Of a stretch of DNA of 64,000 nt, positions 1 to 10,507 are shown in pieces. The DNA is from Plasmodium malariae (lineage: Eukaryota > Apicomplexa > Aconoidasida > Haemosporida > Plasmodiidae). The notes beneath the pieces are model-generated. The model was not told where the DNA came from and made no database searches. It was given only the letters and a program-made list of their open reading frames with translations. The position numbers and the translations under genes are program-made. How positions within the stretch are numbered: the first letter of the stretch is position 1; every line of letters begins with the position of its first letter. The stretch is from positions 923,501-987,500 of the forward strand of contig NC_041777.1 of the NCBI RefSeq assembly GCF_900090045.1. Direction: 5' to 3'.

Positions 1-77
1 ACATGTGTGTATACGCAGACTGTCGAAAGAGTTGTAACCCAGCTTGGTCTGATGTCGAAAAGTGAGAAAATGTTAAA

Positions 78-758
78 ATGAAAGAAAAAATGTACGATAA
101 AAATGACAGAGTTATAAAAAAGCACAAAGTAAAAACAAAACACAATCATAATCGGCATCGTAGCCATCTTAATGAAAAAAAAAGGAAAGGTGCAGAAAAA
201 AAAAAATGTAAAACAAAAAATAATGATGGTAACGATGATAGCGATGATAGCGATGATAGCGATTGTGACCACTGTGACCCTGATGTGGCAGCGAACAAAT
301 ACGTTCGTAAGGATAATGAAAAAAACATATCAAGAAGAAAATTAAAAGAAAAATATAAGCAAGGCACAAATATATATACCGCGAACAGTAATAGTAGGAG
401 TAGGAGTAATAATAACAGCCGCAGCAGCAATGTTGCAAGGAAGAAACACGATGTGTCTTATAATTCGTTTGACTATTTTAGTAAAGATATTTTCGAAAAT
501 AAATTATCCCCAAATTATATTAATGAAGAGAAAATGAAATATGAAAAGGATGTTTTTGAAAAAGCATATGGCTTAACGTTATATAACGATATAAGTTACG
601 ATAAGTTTTTATTTGAAAAACGTAAGGAGGATGAAAAAGTTGACAATAACTCTGAACAACAGATAAGTAGAAAGAACTATGAATGCTATAGTTGTAAAGC
701 TAAAAATGTGTACTCAAATGTACAGTGTTACAAATGTAAAAAGCTCAGGAAGGCATAG
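78..758 (+). CDS. RanBP2-type zinc-finger protein, 3' part
   Basis: Open frame of 226 residues, Lys/Asn/Asp-rich and mostly low complexity (Lys runs, a DDSDDSDDSD stretch, an Arg/Ser/Asn patch). The last 25 residues hold a clean RanBP2-type zinc finger: Cys-x2-Cys, Asn four residues later, then Cys-x2-Cys, ending in a basic tail. Such fingers bind RNA or ubiquitin in other proteins; which applies here cannot be told. The same frame is open at positions 3-65 and reads a short Cys-containing peptide (YADCRKSCNPAWSDVEK) before a stop. A GTGAGA donor lies at about position 64 and a possible acceptor (GACAG) at about 109, so the real gene probably starts upstream of the window and is spliced. The ATG at 78 may therefore not be the true start. 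Product otherwise unknown. Confidence 0.6.
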   Translation: MKEKMYDKNDRVIKKHKVKTKHNHNRHRSHLNEKKRKGAEKKKCKTKNNDGNDDSDDSDDSDCDHCDPDVAANKYVRKDNEKNISRRKLKEKYKQGTNIYTANSNSRSRSNNNSRSSNVARKKHDVSYNSFDYFSKDIFENKLSPNYINEEKMKYEKDVFEKAYGLTLYNDISYDKFLFEKRKEDEKVDNNSEQQISRKNYECYSCKAKNVYSNVQCYKCKKLRKA

Positions 759-1112
759 TTGATTTGTCACACTATATATATAAGAAGCTAATAAAATAAA
801 TACACATGTACTGGTTTATGGCATGTGTATATATGTGTATATGTACATGTAACTTGTTGGTAATAAAGGTTAGTCATCTTCACATGTGTGTGCAAAAAAT
901 TTTAATCGTTCGGATTTTTTTTTTTTTATTAAGTTAAAAGGGGGAAAGAGAAACATTCTCAGTGTTTCTGAATTGTTATGTTATATTTTAAGTAAAACCA
1001 ACTACCTCGAAATTTGTTCCGTTGTGATGTTTATTGTTTAAAGGGTCTTTTTAAAGAGGTTTCCATTTTTGAATTAGCAGTTCCTGGGACTAGACAAAAG
1101 AAGAAGAAGAAG

Positions 1113-1143
<31 letters not shown>

Positions 1144-1159
1144 AAGCAAAATAAAAACA

Positions 1160-1382
1160 ATGAATGGTAAGTTTTAAATTGTATTTTTGAAATAATAAAA
1201 TATAGTTAATTTAGTCGGAATAATTGTGCTTTCCATCCATTCATTTGTTTGTTTTATCCGATCGTCTTGTAAACATATTTTGATGATCATATAAAATTAT
1301 AAAAAATATAACACTAGGCTTTTTATTAAATATCTTTAACGACCCAAATGCATATATAACAGAAGATAAAAAAAAAAAATAA
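1160..1382 (+). CDS. Possible spliced micro-gene, 23 residues
   Basis: A tentative two-exon unit. Exon 1 is 1160-1166 (ATGAATG) followed directly by a full-consensus donor GTAAGT. Exon 2 starts at 1318 after the acceptor ACACTAG and runs to a TAA at 1380-1382. The join keeps phase and reads MNGFLLNIFNDPNAYITED followed by four Lys. A 7-nt coding exon followed by a perfect donor is a common first-exon style in Plasmodium, and the middle of the peptide is not low complexity. There is no family match that I know, and the Lys tail is just an A-run, so this may be chance or only the first part of a longer gene. Confidence 0.25.
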
Positions 1383-1674
1383 AATAAAAATATATCGTTA
1401 TGGTTTACTTTTTTTTGTTAACTTATATATCCCATTAAAAGGGAACGAAATTGTTTCATTGTGAATTAAAAATATGGAACAAAATTTGTTTACGATGTAG
1501 ATAAAAGTTTTCCTCCATTCCTGCTGATAAAATATGAACAGTTCATATTTTCCAGAATATGTTAGCAAAAACAGACAAAATTCAGAGGATTAGAGAAACG
1601 CGTAAAAAAAAATAAAATATATATATACGTTTGTACGTATGTATGTATGTATATATGTATGTATGTATATATGC

Positions 1675-1718
<44 letters not shown>

Positions 1719-2536
1719 TTATTTATTTATTTTTATTTATTTTTTTTTTTGTGGCAACAAGTGCAGAATAAAAATTTATAGCTAGCCAAAAACGTTTCAC
1801 TATAATTCTTTCGTATTTTTATGTGTACATATAAGGGGAAGGAAAACATGCCTTGAGGAAAAAATACATGTACAGTGTATGTGTATAAGTGTTCACACGT
1901 TTTTATATTCGCACACGCACTCACACACACACACATACACAAGTTTGTTCACTAGTGTGTATAATTAATTGGTGTATGTTACATATGACTGTACAGAAAT
2001 AATGTGTGTAATAATTATATGGAAAAAATATAAAACCCCATAATATATATTCATCAAACGAATGGTTCATGTTAACATATTGTAGAAGGAAGAAGAAATA
2101 GGAAGGTTATTTTGTTTTCTATTAAAAATTTTACTTCTGCTTTATTTTTTCATATATTTCGGAAATAATAGTAGGATGGATATTCTACCTTTTGCTGAAC
2201 GTAGAATGGTTACATTATATACATACATACATACATATTTATGTACATATGCATGTACGTATGTATGTACATATGGTGTGGTGATTTGTGTTATTAGCTT
2301 GGCATATATCCCCAAATGGTTAAAGTTAAAATGATCAATTTTTATCGATGTTAGAACATTGGAGGGGGGGGGGGAAAGTACGCACACACATGTGTACACA
2401 ATTGTAAGTACACATGTGTATATGTGTATTTTTATTTTATTTATTTATTTTTTTTATTGTGCTGTGTATATTTTCCTTCCCAAAATATTTAAGCATTTTA
2501 AAGAATTGCAAGTAATGAAGTTTACAAATTGAACTC

Positions 2537-2674
2537 TCATATTGTACATGGGCTTATTTTAAAAGTATACACTCCTTTATTCTGGGTGTTCTGGTAAAAG
2601 TTATATCTCATTTTACAATATTTGCACATTCCAATCTTTCTTTTAATCCTTGCCTTCACAATAAAAATAGACAT
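2537..2674 (-). CDS. Possible small CxxC protein, 45 residues
   Basis: Intronless minus-strand frame starting at an ATG (2674) that directly follows an in-frame TAA and ending in TGA at 2537. The peptide begins MSIFIVKARIKRKIGMCKYC and continues with mixed-composition residues to a second Cys near the end. It is basic at the start and contains one Cys-x2-Cys pair, as in small zinc-ribbon or ribosomal proteins, but a second complete Cys pair is missing. The residue mix is unlike the low-complexity noise around it. I cannot assign a family. An alternative is that only the part after an upstream acceptor (GTGAAG at about 2658) is coding, as the last exon of a spliced gene. Confidence 0.3.
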   Translation of the reverse strand: MSIFIVKARIKRKIGMCKYCKMRYNFYQNTQNKGVYTFKISPCTI

Positions 2675-3589
2675 TTATTTTTTAAAATGAAAAAATGTTT
2701 ATTCTACTACATAAGATTAGCTAAAAAATATATTACATAAAAAAAAAAAAAAAAAAAATTATATTCTTTCACAAAAATGAGAAGCATGAAAATTATCCTG
2801 AAATATAAGCATATTTACTACATGCGCAAAAATTAAAAAGGAAGCAACTTCATCCCGTTGTCACTTGTAAAACTGAAAAGTACTCACACCCATCGAGTAA
2901 TTTATATATATAAGTATAAGTACTTATATAACGTACACATATCTGTGCATATACCATGTATATAAAATTAAATTTGTGAGGACATAGGAACACGCAAGCG
3001 TTGCCCATGGTACTATACTATTTTTGTATCAATTATTTTATGCATTTTGATAATACTATTTTTTTGCGTGGAAAAAGAAAGCAAAAATTTATAAATAATA
3101 AGTACATTAAAAGTAAATAAAAAAAAAAATATATATATAAAAAAAAAAAAAAAAAAAAGGGGAAAGAAAGGTTGTATGTTGGAATCCTTTTTATAAGAGG
3201 TAAATATTTTATTGCACAAAATTTTATAGATAAATATAATTCAATTGGGAGGTGGGGGTGTTCAATAGGGCACACAAATACGTACATATATACATATATG
3301 TAAGTATGCATGTACATACGTATATACGTATATGTATGTATGCATGTGCGTACGTATATACATATATACATATTATGCACATCTTTGTACGAGTACCATA
3401 CATTTTCGCACAGCGAATATATGGCGAATGCGGGAATTATATCAACAATGTCAATGTGGAAATTTTTTTTTTTTTTCTTAAATTAAGATCAAGGGCGCTG
3501 AACATAGAGCAAGCGCGTAGAGGTACTACTGTGTTATATGTTATATATTGCGCGTAGGTGTAATATTATACGTAAATTTATATATGTAC

Positions 3590-3680
3590 GTATGTATGTT
3601 CTTATGTATACATGTATGTATGTACGTATGTGTGTTCTTATGTATGCATGTATGTATGTACGTATGTATGCTTGTATGTA
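3590..3680. repeat. 36-bp tandem repeat upstream of pelota
   Basis: About two and a half copies of a 36-bp unit built from TATGTATGTACGTATG with GTTCTTATGTA at 3598 and again at 3634. It ends about 40 bases before the pelota start codon, so it probably lies in the promoter or 5' UTR. Confidence 0.6.
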
Positions 3681-3723
3681 AAGCGCGTACATATGTAACT
3701 TTTATCGTGCGCATTTTCCGAGC

Positions 3724-4983
3724 ATGAAGCTGCTATACAGAAAAAGAGACGGCAATGAAATGACTATATCCCTCCTTTTGGAGGAAGATGATGATTTATG
3801 GCACTTGTATAATTTAGTAAGCATGAATGACGAAATAGAGGCTTTCACTTCAAGAAAAGTTTATAAAGAGATAGGAAACAATTCATATGTTACAGAAATA
3901 AAGAAGATGGTGTTAATTTTATGTATTACTAAAATAGATTTCGATTCAGTAAATAATAACCTGAGGGTGTCAGGTAAAAATGTGAAAACCAATGACTTTG
4001 TTAAAATAGGTCAATACCACACTTTCGATATAGGTATAAATGAGAAAATAAAAATCGTAAAAAAGAATTGGGATAATATATATAAAGAGAAATTAGAAGA
4101 ATGTACAAATATAAAAAAGTGTGCAGAAATTGGTATTTTGTTAATTGACTGTGGTCATGCAAATATGTACTTACTTACAGAATATTTATATAAAAATATA
4201 TTTACAGTTAATAAAATAATTCATAAAAAAAAAGAAAAAAAACATAACAACAATTCTTTATATAAAAAATCATTAGAAAAATTCTTTAGTGATGTGTTAA
4301 ATAATTTATATCAAAATATAAATTTTGAAAAAATGAAATGTATTGTCTTCGGTGGTCCAGGTTTTTATAAAAATGATTTCTTTGATTATATATATGAAAA
4401 ATCGGATGTAAAAAATAATAAAGAAATATTAAGCATTAAGCATAAAATAATTATTGTAAAGACTTCTAGTATTTATAAAAATTCTTTAAACGAAATTTTA
4501 AATGATGAATGTATGAAGAAAAAAATACTTAATATGAAAGTTGTATCTCATGTTAATATTCTTAACAAATTTTACAAAATATTTGAAAAAAACGAAGAAA
4601 AAGTATGTTACGGATATAATGAATTAAATTATGCTGCCTCTGTTAATGCAATCGATTCGTTATTAATAACTGATAAGACATTTAGAAATTGCGATGTGAA
4701 TCGTAGAAAAGAATATGTTAAAATGATTGAAAACGTTAAAAAATTTGGAGGAAGTGTCTATATATTTTCTGATAATCATACATCAGGCGAACAGTTAAAT
4801 GCCTTGTCAGGTATAGCAGCTATTTTGAAATTTCCCATTTTTTTTGAAAACAGTACGGAGCAACATGATAATAATAATAAACATGAGGGGGACGAATATG
4901 AGGACGAGCTAACTTTAGAGCAATGCCCGTGGGGGCATGTACAGAAGAGGGAGGATGCCCACACGTGCAATGATTTTATGTGA
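3724..4983 (+). CDS. PELO: Protein pelota homologue (Dom34)
   Basis: Single-exon 419-residue protein matching the pelota/Dom34 family along its whole length. Pelota resembles eRF1 but lacks its stop-codon and GGQ functions. With the GTPase Hbs1 it enters the empty A site of stalled ribosomes and, with ABCE1, splits them for no-go and non-stop decay. Visible landmarks: N-terminal MKLLYRK and a DDLWHLYNLV block (about residues 24-35) of the eRF1_1-like domain; KIGQYHTFDI (about 97-106); the central GGPGFYKNDFFDYI block (about 214-227); and the C-terminal block with YGYNELNYAASVNAIDSLLI, HTSGEQLNALSGIAAILKFP. It is slightly longer than the usual 385 residues because of a Lys/Asn insert at about 160-180 and an acidic tail. 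The start is the first ATG and gives the family N-terminus. Confidence 0.97.
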   Translation: MKLLYRKRDGNEMTISLLLEEDDDLWHLYNLVSMNDEIEAFTSRKVYKEIGNNSYVTEIKKMVLILCITKIDFDSVNNNLRVSGKNVKTNDFVKIGQYHTFDIGINEKIKIVKKNWDNIYKEKLEECTNIKKCAEIGILLIDCGHANMYLLTEYLYKNIFTVNKIIHKKKEKKHNNNSLYKKSLEKFFSDVLNNLYQNINFEKMKCIVFGGPGFYKNDFFDYIYEKSDVKNNKEILSIKHKIIIVKTSSIYKNSLNEILNDECMKKKILNMKVVSHVNILNKFYKIFEKNEEKVCYGYNELNYAASVNAIDSLLITDKTFRNCDVNRRKEYVKMIENVKKFGGSVYIFSDNHTSGEQLNALSGIAAILKFPIFFENSTEQHDNNNKHEGDEYEDELTLEQCPWGHVQKREDAHTCNDFM

Positions 4984-5394
4984 TACAAAAAATGAACACG
5001 AGTGTGTGGGTGGGTGTGTGCGTGTGTGCGTGTGTGTGTTTACGTGTTTGTGTGTTACTTTGTTTTTTTTTTTTTTTTTGTGGGAGAAACGAATTACTTT
5101 TCCTTTTTTTTTAATACAAGGGGGGGAAGTCTACTGTACAGTTTGCTTCCATCCCATAAGGTAAATAAAAGCATTAATTTATGAATCCTACAACACGTCC
5201 TTTTTTTTACCTACAAAAAGCCGTTCTCCTGTACAAAAGGAGAACGTTTAATTATTGTGTGCATACAGGATTATTCAACATGGTACATACGAGTTTTTTT
5301 TCTTTTTTTTTTCTTCCATTCTGGTATATTAAACTGTTTTAAAGGAGCCCTCCATTGGTAAGCGCTTGATTTTGTTAAGTCATTTTTGCATCAT

Positions 5395-5695
5395 ACATTT
5401 ATTTATTAATGTATTAATTTATTAGCCTATTAACTTATTAACTTATTAATTTATTAGCCTATTAACTTATTAACTTATTAACCTATTAACTTATTAACTT
5501 ATTAATTTATTAACCTATTAACTTATTAACTTATTAACTTATTAATTTATTAATTTATTAATTTATTAATTTATTAACCTATTAACTTATTAACTTATTA
5601 ATTTATTAGTTTATTAATTTATTAACCTATTAACATATTAACCTATTAACTTATTAACTTATTAACCTATTAACATATTAATTTATTTAATTATT
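5395..5695. repeat. 10-bp AT-rich tandem array (ATTAACTT family)
   Basis: About 300 bp of roughly 10-bp units that vary between TTATTAACTT, TTATTAATTT and CTATTAACTT. Confidence 0.8.
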
Positions 5696-6278
5696 TATTA
5701 TTATTTTTTTTTTTTCGTTGAATAGTTAAAATTTTTTTTTTTGTAAAATTGTTTAGAGATATTACAGTTAAAAATTAGTACCAGAGGCTTTTTCTACCAT
5801 GTCTTACTTTACTCCCCTACATAACATTAGTCTTCGTATATATCCTTTTAATTTTGTTACACAGCTTAACATTTGTTTAGCATTCTGTTGAGCAGGTAAG
5901 CTTCTGAGCTTTATCGTCCCTTAGCTGTATGTAATCATCTTTAGTTCTATTTTTTTCGTCATACTTCGTCTTGAGTTACACTTCTTTCTTCTTTCTTTTT
6001 TCTTTTTTCTATTTTTTTTCTATTTTTTTTTTTTTTTTTTTTTTTTTTTAGCACTACAACAAAAGAAGAATTAGACAGTTTGTCTGTTATATACATGAAT
6101 GTGTGTACTGTTTAATTTCTGTGTTATTAATTGGCCTCTTTCATTTGGATAATTATTATTTATTTCATTCCCTTACGTCATGAGCGTTATATCGCCATGT
6201 TTGTCTTTTTTGTGTCTTCTTTTTAATTACTCTATTGGGAAAAATAACATATTTTCTTCAAGTTGATTTGAAGTTATT

Positions 6279-6405
6279 TGCGGTTCGAATTGATATGAAT
6301 TGATATGAATTGATTTGAATTGATATGAATTGATATGAATTGATATGAATTGATATGAAGTTATCTGCGGTTCGAATTGATTTGAATTGATTTGAACTTT
6401 ATATG
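6279..6405. repeat. 10-bp tandem array (GAATTGATAT family)
   Basis: A run of GAATTGATAT and GAATTGATTT units, interrupted twice by the same TTATYTGCGGTTC segment, which suggests a higher-order duplication. Confidence 0.75.
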
Positions 6406-6614
6406 AAGTTGCCTTCAATTTGACCTGAAGTATGTGTGCATTTCTGAACAGTGCATAAAAGTGCTTATTTTTACCTGAACAAAAAAAAAAAAAAAATAAT
6501 AATAATAATAAAATAAAAAAATAAAAAATAGAAATTGCAACGTGTAACATAGCTATTTCGTTATTGCTTCAAATAAAAAAATAAACAGAACAGAACAGAA
6601 TTGAACAAAACATG

Positions 6615-6702
6615 GGAGTAAAAGTTAGTGAAGTAAAACTTAGTGAAGTAAAACTTAGTGAAGTAAAACGTAGAGAAGTAAAACGTAGAGAAGTAAAACG
6701 AA
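6615..6702. repeat. 15-bp tandem array (AAGTAAAACTTAGTG)
   Basis: Five to six copies of a 15-bp unit AAGTAAAACTTAGTG, later copies reading AAGTAAAACGTAGAG. Confidence 0.75.
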
Positions 6703-7029
6703 ATGGTTACTTAAATATGTATATATGTATATATATGTGTTTATTAGTGTATGGATATATATTTAAGTACGTATAAACGCTTATGTCTATACATGTAAGT
6801 ATATATGTATACGTGTCTATTGTCCAAGTACTTTGAAAAATTTTCATTTCTCATATCCTAAATGAAAATTGCGGTTATTCTTCTTTTGCAAACCCCTTTC
6901 TCAGAAGCGCGATAAGAAAAAAAATATATATATATATATATATATATATTAGTCGCGTATATACGTATATATGTATGTATTTATATATGTACATGTGCGC
7001 ATGTGTGTACTGGTTCGAGTAATCATTTT

Positions 7030-7073
7030 TGCACCCCGTATAAAAGTCTGTTCACCATTAAACGGTTTGCACC
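7030..7073. promoter_or_regulatory. Paired TGCACC sites upstream of RALP1
   Basis: Two TGCACC hexamers at 7030-7035 and 7068-7073, 88 and 50 bases upstream of the RALP1 ATG, with a TATAAAA-like box between them at about 7040. TGCAC is the reverse complement of GTGCA, the core bound by the ApiAP2 factor AP2-I, which drives merozoite invasion genes. The presence of the sites is seen directly; their use is inferred from the family of the downstream gene. Confidence 0.45.
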
Positions 7074-7117
7074 TTCAGTGGCGGTTTGTTCGTTAAACTT
7101 TTCTGTTACTGAATAAG

Positions 7118-9799
7118 ATGAAAATCCTAGTATATTTAATTTACTTTCACGTGTTCATAAATACATATATTTTTCTTAGACCTTCTAAGGGCAAAAATAT
7201 ACCAAAAAAAAATAGCTTAAACGAAAAGAATGAAACACATGCTAAAGATGTGAGTGTGCTAAGTCAAGAAGAACTTCCTAAGGAGGAAGTAGCAAGCGAT
7301 GCAAAAATGTACAAGTGCTTTATTACTACAAAAAATAATGGTAATAAAATGGAAACAGGGGAAGGCGGAAGTGAAGTTAAGGAAATAGTAACTGTGGAAG
7401 GGCTACAGCTACAAGCAGGGGAACTAGGAGGAGGAAAGAGGGGCAAGGAAACAGGTGCGCAAGTGGGTACTCAAGAAGGTTTGCAGGGAAGTGTGCATGG
7501 AGGGGCGCAAGGAATTAAGGGAGAAGCTATTCAAACAGGAACACAAGGAGCTGGGCAAGGAAGTAAGGGAGAAGCTATTCAAACAGGAACACAAGGAGCT
7601 GGGCAAGGAAGTAAGGGAGAAGCTATTCAAACAGGAACACAAGGAGCTGGGCAAGGAAGTAAGGGAGAAGCTATTCAAACAGGAATACAAGGAGCTGGGC
7701 AAGGAAGCAAGGTAGAACGTATGCAAAGAGGAATACAAGAAGCTGGGCAAGGAAGCAAGGTAGAACGTGTGCAAAGAGGAATACAAGAAGCTGGGCAAGG
7801 AAGCAAGGTAGAACGTATGCAAAGAGGAATACAAGAAGCTGAACAAGGAAAAAAGGTAGAACGTATGCAAAGAGGAATACAAGAAGCTGGACAAGGAAAA
7901 AAGGGAGACAAGGAGGAAGACGCGCAAGAAGGTAATGAAGAAGATGCGCAAGGAAATGAGGAAGGAGTTGATGAGGTGGATGAAGGGGAAAATGAAGACG
8001 GTGGTGAGGGGATAGATGAAACATACGACGAACAGTTGGAGGCAGAGGAGGGGGATAGAGAAATTGCTGACAAGGAAGAGGTAGATATGGAAGCAGCTTA
8101 TATAGAACAGCAGGAGTTGAACGAAATGAAAGAAGCGAAATCTAAGGTGGTGGACTCTGAAGATTTAAGTAACGACACAAACGGAAATGGTAGCAACGGG
8201 TATTCCACTAGCGTAGGAAGTAATGGTGAAAGTAGCAAAGAAAGTATCAACAGACGCAGTAACAGACAGAGAAAAAGACAAAGGAATAGAAGAAGAAATA
8301 GGAAAAGAAATAGGCGCAGAAATAGAAGCAATAGTAAACGTAATAACAATGCGTCATCCTATAAAATAAAAAAGAATATATTAGAGGGTAAAAAGAGTAT
8401 CAATGGAACAAGTAATTTAAGAGATATTGAAAATCATAGGTATACAAATGTAGTAAACAATAAAAACGAGTACACTTCGATGGATAGTAACGAAGCAATA
8501 TATGAAGAAAGAAAACAAAAAATTTTACTAATCCATTTGCTAAAAAATATAAAAGATCTCTTGTATAGACAAAAGAAAAATTTTAATAATTTCTTGTCAT
8601 TCCTAAGTGAAAATTATGCAAGCTACGAAAAATTTAACTCCGTCAGAAAAAATGTTAATTTTATAAATAGTGGACGCTACAATAGCGGTGGTAGTTATAG
8701 TAGTGATAAGAGAAATGTGGGAAACACACAACAGGTAGGGGAAACAGGAGACGACTACCTGTCGGAATCCTTCCTCAGCTTGAGTGATAAGCAGTACACG
8801 AAAAAAAATGGTATGAGCAATGTGTCCGTTAAAAATGTTGGTAATAAGTACAAGAATGAAAGTGAAACGTTAAAAAGTGAAATTTATGACTCGAGGGAGC
8901 TAGAGGAAGAGGAAAACGACCAAGTTGATGATAAAAAGGAAGACGATATACAAGACGACGAAAGTAATGATGATGTATATGATAAGAAAAAGGATCCCAA
9001 GAAATTTGGACAAATAAAAGAAATGCTTCAAAAAGTTTTAGAAATAAAAGATTTAACAGATAAGCAAAAGGAGTATTTAAAAGTAATTATAAAAGTATTA
9101 GAACTAGAAGATGATTTATTAAATAAGGAAAAATTACAATTAGAATTAGATAAAAATATCATCAACTTATTAATGGGTAAATCAAATGAGCTAAGAAATA
9201 TTGCTGTGCAATTAAGTAAAGAAAAAGGGGAAAACGAAGGTTCACAACGAGTAGATTTAGCTCAGAATATTGTTTCTAATTTATTAAATTTTTCTGTTGA
9301 ATTAAAGAATACAGGTAATATTGTTTATAATAATATGCAAGGACAAGGAGAAATGCTACAAAATGTGGAAAAAAATATACACAAAGCGGAGGAGCAGTTG
9401 AAAAATGTGCGCGTGCACACTGAATATAGGAATAGGGATACCCCGAAGGAAGACCCGAGTGATGACCATCCGAGCGATGATGATAATCCCAGTAATGACA
9501 ACTCAAGTGATGACAATCCAAATGATAATAACACTGATGGAGTCAAGGCAATCATTGACAATAAAGACTTTATACAGTACTGTAATGAGAATGATGAAAT
9601 TTGCAAAAAATCATACTCCCCTTTAAAAAATACAAAGGGGGGTCAGTACTACGGATCAACTACTTACACTGTTAACACGCCATATAATTATAAAAAATTT
9701 AAACTGAACGAATCAATGAAAAATCATTTTTTCAACATATTCGTTAAGGAATCAGCCATGTTAAAGAAATTGTACAAGTTGCTATATGAACTTTTTTAA
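7118..9799 (+). CDS. RALP1: Rhoptry-associated leucine zipper-like protein 1
   Basis: Single-exon 893-residue secreted protein. The first 20 or so residues (MKILVYLIYFHVFINTYIFL) form a signal peptide, fitting a rhoptry-neck protein of the merozoite. Residues about 133-260 are eight tandem 16-residue repeats (KGEAIQTGTQGAGQGS, later KVERMQRGIQEAGQGS). Then follow an acidic stretch, an Arg/Asn-rich patch (about 370-420) and, at about 627-770, a long helical region with regular Leu/Ile spacing (the leucine-zipper-like coiled coil that names the family). The C-terminus contains two Cys in an EICKKSYSPL setting. No transmembrane segment or GPI signal is seen at the end. The call rests on the architecture and on the neighbours pelota, BRAP2-like and OLA1, matching the P. 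falciparum order as I remember it. The paired TGCACC sites upstream fit schizont-stage expression. Confidence 0.85.
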   Translation: MKILVYLIYFHVFINTYIFLRPSKGKNIPKKNSLNEKNETHAKDVSVLSQEELPKEEVASDAKMYKCFITTKNNGNKMETGEGGSEVKEIVTVEGLQLQAGELGGGKRGKETGAQVGTQEGLQGSVHGGAQGIKGEAIQTGTQGAGQGSKGEAIQTGTQGAGQGSKGEAIQTGTQGAGQGSKGEAIQTGIQGAGQGSKVERMQRGIQEAGQGSKVERVQRGIQEAGQGSKVERMQRGIQEAEQGKKVERMQRGIQEAGQGKKGDKEEDAQEGNEEDAQGNEEGVDEVDEGENEDGGEGIDETYDEQLEAEEGDREIADKEEVDMEAAYIEQQELNEMKEAKSKVVDSEDLSNDTNGNGSNGYSTSVGSNGESSKESINRRSNRQRKRQRNRRRNRKRNRRRNRSNSKRNNNASSYKIKKNILEGKKSINGTSNLRDIENHRYTNVVNNKNEYTSMDSNEAIYEERKQKILLIHLLKNIKDLLYRQKKNFNNFLSFLSENYASYEKFNSVRKNVNFINSGRYNSGGSYSSDKRNVGNTQQVGETGDDYLSESFLSLSDKQYTKKNGMSNVSVKNVGNKYKNESETLKSEIYDSRELEEEENDQVDDKKEDDIQDDESNDDVYDKKKDPKKFGQIKEMLQKVLEIKDLTDKQKEYLKVIIKVLELEDDLLNKEKLQLELDKNIINLLMGKSNELRNIAVQLSKEKGENEGSQRVDLAQNIVSNLLNFSVELKNTGNIVYNNMQGQGEMLQNVEKNIHKAEEQLKNVRVHTEYRNRDTPKEDPSDDHPSDDDNPSNDNSSDDNPNDNNTDGVKAIIDNKDFIQYCNENDEICKKSYSPLKNTKGGQYYGSTTYTVNTPYNYKKFKLNESMKNHFFNIFVKESAMLKKLYKLLYELF
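7516..7899 (+). repeat. 48-bp in-frame repeat of RALP1
   Basis: Eight 48-bp copies encoding a 16-residue unit. The first four copies are almost identical at DNA level and the last four form a second subtype, so the array has homogenised in two blocks. Being a multiple of three, it also leaves open shadow frames on both strands. Confidence 0.9.
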
Positions 9800-9851
9800 G
9801 ATGAAAGAGTGGTGGGGGGGGAGAGACAAAAAAAAAAAAAAAAAAAAAAAA

Positions 9852-9898
<47 letters not shown>

Positions 9899-10473
9899 CA
9901 AGCAGATAACAAATATGCAATAGGCGCATAATTATATACCCCTTCCCCCGCATATATAGTTATGTCTATATCATTTTATTATACTCAATTATATATCAAA
10001 GTAGGTAGATGGAATAACAAGGCGTATGCACACAGGAACATAATGATGATACCAAATGGGGTGAGCTGATAGGGAAGCATAATAAAACATATGAATGTGA
10101 AAAACTAAGATCCATTTTATTTAGCAAAAAATGAATGTAGGAAAAGGATGCGAGGAAATGGCAGCATCGTTCAGCCAACAAGCGTATATATGCATATACA
10201 ACCATACACATATACGCACAAACGTGCATACAAAAGTACATTTAAAGATGTGTACATATATATGTTGTATATACACATTTGTATTTTTTTTTATCCCCTT
10301 TTGAAAAATATAGTGCGAAGAAGTGGATAACTAATATATGCACACACCAATTTATGCAAATCGTTTTTTCAAATGAACATTAGTATTTTTAAGATGTCCT
10401 TTGCACGTTTATTCCCATTGTGACGTTCCCTTCAAGTGTGCACATAAATACATAAAAATGTATACATACATAT

Positions 10474-10507
<34 letters not shown>

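Larger units (their letters stand above)
759..3723. other. Intergenic region, repeat-rich
   Basis: Intergenic stretch between the zinc-finger gene and pelota. It holds long A and T runs (about 1110-1140, 2740-2758, 3118-3160), a TATG/TA microsatellite at about 1630-1715, and TACGTATG-type microsatellites near 3290-3370 and 3570-3680. Two short possible coding units (1160-1382 plus, 2537-2674 minus) are listed separately. No other convincing gene seen. Confidence 0.6.
4984..7117. other. Intergenic region between pelota and RALP1
   Basis: About 2.1 kb without a gene, holding three unrelated tandem repeats (listed separately), T and A runs near 5280-5320, 5705-5745, 6000-6050 and 6480-6500, and a (TA)n run near 6923-6950. 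The last 100 bases upstream of RALP1 are less AT-rich and contain a TATAAAA-like box at about 7040 and two TGCACC sites. Confidence 0.6.

Noticed and set aside
6279..6405. Repeated GGTTCGAATTGAT resembling a tRNA T-arm
   Set aside because: No matching acceptor stem, anticodon arm or D-arm; it is part of a tandem array.
7424..7951. 175-residue minus-strand frame within RALP1
   Set aside because: Shadow of the 48-bp repeat, which has no stops in several frames.
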